Shown here one piece after another: positions 62,206-63,804 of a stretch of DNA of 63,804 nucleotides. The DNA comes from a bacterium (GTDB lineage: Bacteria; 4484-113; JAFGCY01), in the NCBI GenBank assembly GCA_016932385.1, contig JAFGCY010000033.1, positions 1-63,804 of the forward strand, written 5' to 3'. The first letter of the stretch is position 1; every line of letters starts with the position of its first letter. Under the pieces are notes generated by a model, which saw nothing but the letters and a program-made list of their open reading frames with translations, was not told the origin of the DNA and did not search any database. The translations under genes and the position numbers were made by a program.

Positions 62206-62525
62206 GTCCCAAACCTCCACGTGCTGACTTATCTTACCCGTCCGGTATCGGTGGCCGGGAGTCCACTCTGGGCTCAATCCAGGGATACCACTTGAATCGA
62301 GGGTGCCAGCCTATGCGAGGTTACCGGTTACCGCGCCGGTTGCGTATCGGTGCTCAACTCGATCGCGGGCAGCAGGTCGGGATTATCGATGCCGGCGAAC
62401 CTGCCCTCGATGGATTGGCCGCTTGCACTGGTTCTCGGAGTGCGATGAAATTCCGCGGAGCCAGTCCGGCTGGGGTAACCAGCGGTGAGGAGTTCTATGC
62501 ATACGCAATCGTGCAGTACGCCTGG
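62206..62525. other. Intergenic stretch without a supported gene
   Basis: The promoter and leader of the 60916 gene occupy the left edge. Elsewhere I see no convincing gene or RNA. A minus-strand frame here ends with PDLLPAIELSTDTQPAR and could be a decayed gene end, but it has no start signal or family match. Confidence 0.4.
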
Positions 62526-63440
62526 CTATTTCCTCCTCTGGGACACACTGGTCCGGTAGCGCTTCTCCAGCCGCTCTTGCTGGGCCGCCAAGCGGGCATC
62601 GGCGCCGCGGACCGTCCGACGGGCGGATGGCGTGGCGTGCTCGCCGAAGGCGGCGTGGATGGCCAGCCAGTGCTCCAGGCGCACCGCGCTTAGGGGTTGA
62701 TTGCCGTCCAGCCCGGCCGCCTTGAGCACCTGCTGCACCTGCGCGCGCGTGAAGACATGCCGAAGCGCAGCGCCGAGCCCCGGGCCGCGCGGATGAAGAT
62801 AGCTCAACAGGTCCTTGAATCGCGCCGCCTCGGCGCCAGCGAGTACCGGCACCTTGCGCTTACGGAACAGGGCGAACGCGGCATCGACGCCCGGGCGCGG
62901 CGTGAAGGCGGATCGCGGCACCGGGCCGAGGAGCCGCACGTCGAAGTCGAGGGCGAGGCAATGCGCCAGAAGCGATGGCTGGCCCGCCGCAGAGGCGAAT
63001 TTCAGCGCCGCCTCGCGCTGCATGATGAGATATGCCGCACTCAGGCCGGAGGACTCGCCGGCCAGCTTACGCACGATTTCGGCGGTGCGATTGAACGGAA
63101 TGTTGGCGACGACGATGTATGGCCGCGCCGGCAGCGGGAATGCCAGGAAGTCGGCGGGGACGACGGTGATCCGCGGATCGGCGCCGAAGCGCTCGATCAG
63201 CGCCAGCGCCAGCGCCAGGTCCGCCTCGACGGCCAGCACGCACGGGAACAGCCGCAGGAGCAGCGTGGTCAGCGCGCCGCGGCCGGGGCCGATCTCGACG
63301 GCGGTCTCGATCCCGCCGGGCTTGACGTGGCCGACCAAGCGCCGGAGCACCGCCGGATCGGTCAGAAAGTTCTGCGCGTGCGACAGTGGGGCGCACTCGC
63401 CGGGCGCGGACGGGCCGCGCCGGTTGGTTCTCTTGGGCAT
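62526..63440 (-). CDS. Erm-like 23S rRNA adenine N6-methyltransferase
   Basis: A 304-residue SAM-dependent methyltransferase of the KsgA/Erm superfamily. The SAM motif is VEIGPGRGALT (about residues 47-57); the acidic motif VEADL and the PADF loop follow. The catalytic motif is NIPFNRTAEIVRKL. Erm enzymes have NIPF whereas KsgA has NLPY, so Erm is favoured. Erm methylates A2058 of 23S rRNA and gives macrolide-lincosamide-streptogramin B resistance. The C-terminal 35 residues are a basic tail. AAAGGA lies five bases before ATG 63440 and can be hidden in the leader hairpin. KsgA/RsmA-like activity cannot be excluded. Confidence 0.78.
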   Translation of the reverse strand: MPKRTNRRGPSAPGECAPLSHAQNFLTDPAVLRRLVGHVKPGGIETAVEIGPGRGALTTLLLRLFPCVLAVEADLALALALIERFGADPRITVVPADFLAFPLPARPYIVVANIPFNRTAEIVRKLAGESSGLSAAYLIMQREAALKFASAAGQPSLLAHCLALDFDVRLLGPVPRSAFTPRPGVDAAFALFRKRKVPVLAGAEAARFKDLLSYLHPRGPGLGAALRHVFTRAQVQQVLKAAGLDGNQPLSAVRLEHWLAIHAAFGEHATPSARRTVRGADARLAAQQERLEKRYRTSVSQRRK

Positions 63441-63446
63441 GGGATT

Positions 63447-63521
63447 CCTTTGATCAGCACAATATCGTGCAGCGCGAAGCCGCGCTGCTTCACAGCCTGT
63501 GGGCTACGTGCTGATTAAAGG
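63447..63521 (-). promoter_or_regulatory. Translational attenuator-like leader structure
   Basis: In the minus-strand mRNA, CCTTTAATCAGCAC (63521-63508) can pair with GTGCTGATCAAAGG (63460-63447), 13 of 14 pairs. The second arm contains the AAAGGA ribosome binding site of the Erm-like gene. Inside lie a 4-bp hairpin (AGCC/GGCT, 63505-63494) and an 8-bp hairpin (GCAGCGCG/CGCGCTGC, 63488-63469), making a three-way junction. The first arm begins one base after the leader-peptide stop codon. Confidence 0.7.
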
Positions 63522-63522
63522 T

Positions 63523-63582
63523 CTACGAATCCGGCTGACATATGCTCACCGTGGCGGCGCGATCAGGTCGCACCGTACTCAC
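63523..63582 (-). CDS. Leader peptide of the Erm-like gene (19 residues)
   Basis: The frame GTG 63582 to TAG 63523 encodes MSTVRPDRAATVSICQPDS. GTG lies six bases after TATAAT, so the peptide would be translated from the 5' end of a leaderless mRNA. The stop codon almost touches the 5' arm of the stem that hides the methyltransferase ribosome binding site. A ribosome pausing near the end of this frame would cover that arm and open the site. That is how inducible erm genes work. The peptide is not a recognised Erm leader class. Confidence 0.6.
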   Translation of the reverse strand: MSTVRPDRAATVSICQPDS

Positions 63583-63594
63583 GGGGGAATTATA
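63583..63594 (-). promoter_or_regulatory. Promoter of the Erm-like transcript
   Basis: Minus strand: TATAAT (63594-63589), six bases, then the leader-peptide GTG 63582. No clear -35 box is seen. Confidence 0.65.
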
Positions 63595-63599
63595 CCGGG

Positions 63600-63804
63600 G
63601 GGAAACGGAAGTGGTAAGCGTAAGCGTAAGTGGGGGAGTCCCGCCTTGGCGGGACTGTGCGCCCGATCAATATTGATGGCAGGGTGGACGTCGCGTCCGC
63701 CGATCAGGCCAAAGGCCATAGGCCAAAGTGAAGAAAACGTAGTCCCGCCCTAGCGGGATCCCTGGCGCCGGATTGGGCGTTTCGCCCGCTGGGGAGCGAG
63801 TAGG
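63600..63804. repeat. REP-like hairpins at the window end
   Basis: Repeated words (gtaagcgtaagcgtaag) near 63614-63630 precede a hairpin AGTCCCGCC/GGCGGGACT (63637-63656). GTAG (63739-63742) overlaps the start of a second hairpin with TCCCGC/GCGGGA arms (about 63743-63758). No gene is evident; the element continues past the window edge. Confidence 0.6.

Noticed and set aside
62292..62693. A 133-residue plus-strand frame before the methyltransferase gene end
   Set aside because: Its second half is antisense to the methyltransferase and its first half has no start signal or family match.
62526..63440. Calling the methyltransferase RsmA/KsgA
   Set aside because: The catalytic motif reads NIPF rather than NLPY and the leader resembles an attenuator, so Erm-like is preferred, though not proven.
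63523..63582. Similarity of the leader peptide to the ErmC leader (both 19 residues, shared STV and QP pairs)
   Set aside because: The matches are out of register and too short to mean homology; only the regulatory layout is used as evidence.

Overview
The window comes from a GC-rich, evidently uncultivated bacterium. It is dominated by secreted lipoproteins (about a dozen lipobox signal peptides) built from beta-propeller, FN3, PKD, IPT/TIG, cohesin-like and dockerin-like modules. Housekeeping genes lie between them: peptidyl-tRNA hydrolase, ribosomal protein L25, MnmA, a Xer recombinase, the HolB-YaaR pair, MoxR and AlkD. A YaaR-HolB pair, a CIRCE operator, a DUF5693-like membrane protein and a bacterial HerA-type ATPase fit a Terrabacteria-affiliated candidate lineage (Armatimonadota-like is one possibility). 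No rRNA or tRNA is present to settle this.

Layout. 1-6.6 kb: two large lipoproteins, convergent around a terminator. 6.7-14.5 kb: an orphan ABC-type ATPase, a STAS protein, pth, rplY coupled to a NurA-like/HerA-like pair, a PAS sensor and mnmA. 14.6-15.9 kb: two tiny lysine-rich proteins and an EEP-family hydrolase. 15.9-21.6 kb: a four-gene overlapping minus-strand operon for envelope proteins. 21.7-27 kb: xer, holB, yaaR, a lipoprotein and moxR, separated by REP-like repeat islands. 27-33.4 kb: two giant lipoproteins. 33.6-36.4 kb: dienelactone hydrolase and an apparent metal-response island (two paralogous small Cys proteins, an ArsR regulator, a His/Cys-rich protein, a Fur-like box). 36.6-45.4 kb: lipoproteins, an S9 peptidase, a degenerate HD-GYP protein and an FmdB-type zinc ribbon under a CIRCE operator. 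46-56.8 kb: two paralogous pairs of cohesin-like lipoprotein plus M6 metalloprotease, facing each other around two IPT-repeat lipoproteins. 56.9-62.2 kb: AlkD, a response regulator with HD-GYP, a membrane protein and two lipoproteins. 62.5-63.6 kb: an Erm-like rRNA methyltransferase with an attenuator-like leader.

Three features recur. First, many genes have a -10 hexamer exactly six bases before the start codon, i.e. leaderless transcripts. Second, intergenic islands carry hairpin repeats bordered by GTAG (or CTAC in the other orientation), like REP/BIME elements. Third, surface proteins share modules, including a common C-terminal LEQL ending in three proteins of the M6 cluster.

The most notable candidates are the Erm-like gene with a 19-residue leaderless leader peptide and a hairpin that can hide its ribosome binding site; the CIRCE-controlled zinc-ribbon gene; the metal-response island; and the cohesin/dockerin/M6 protease cluster. 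All functional statements rest on reading the sequence and on recalled family knowledge; no search was run.
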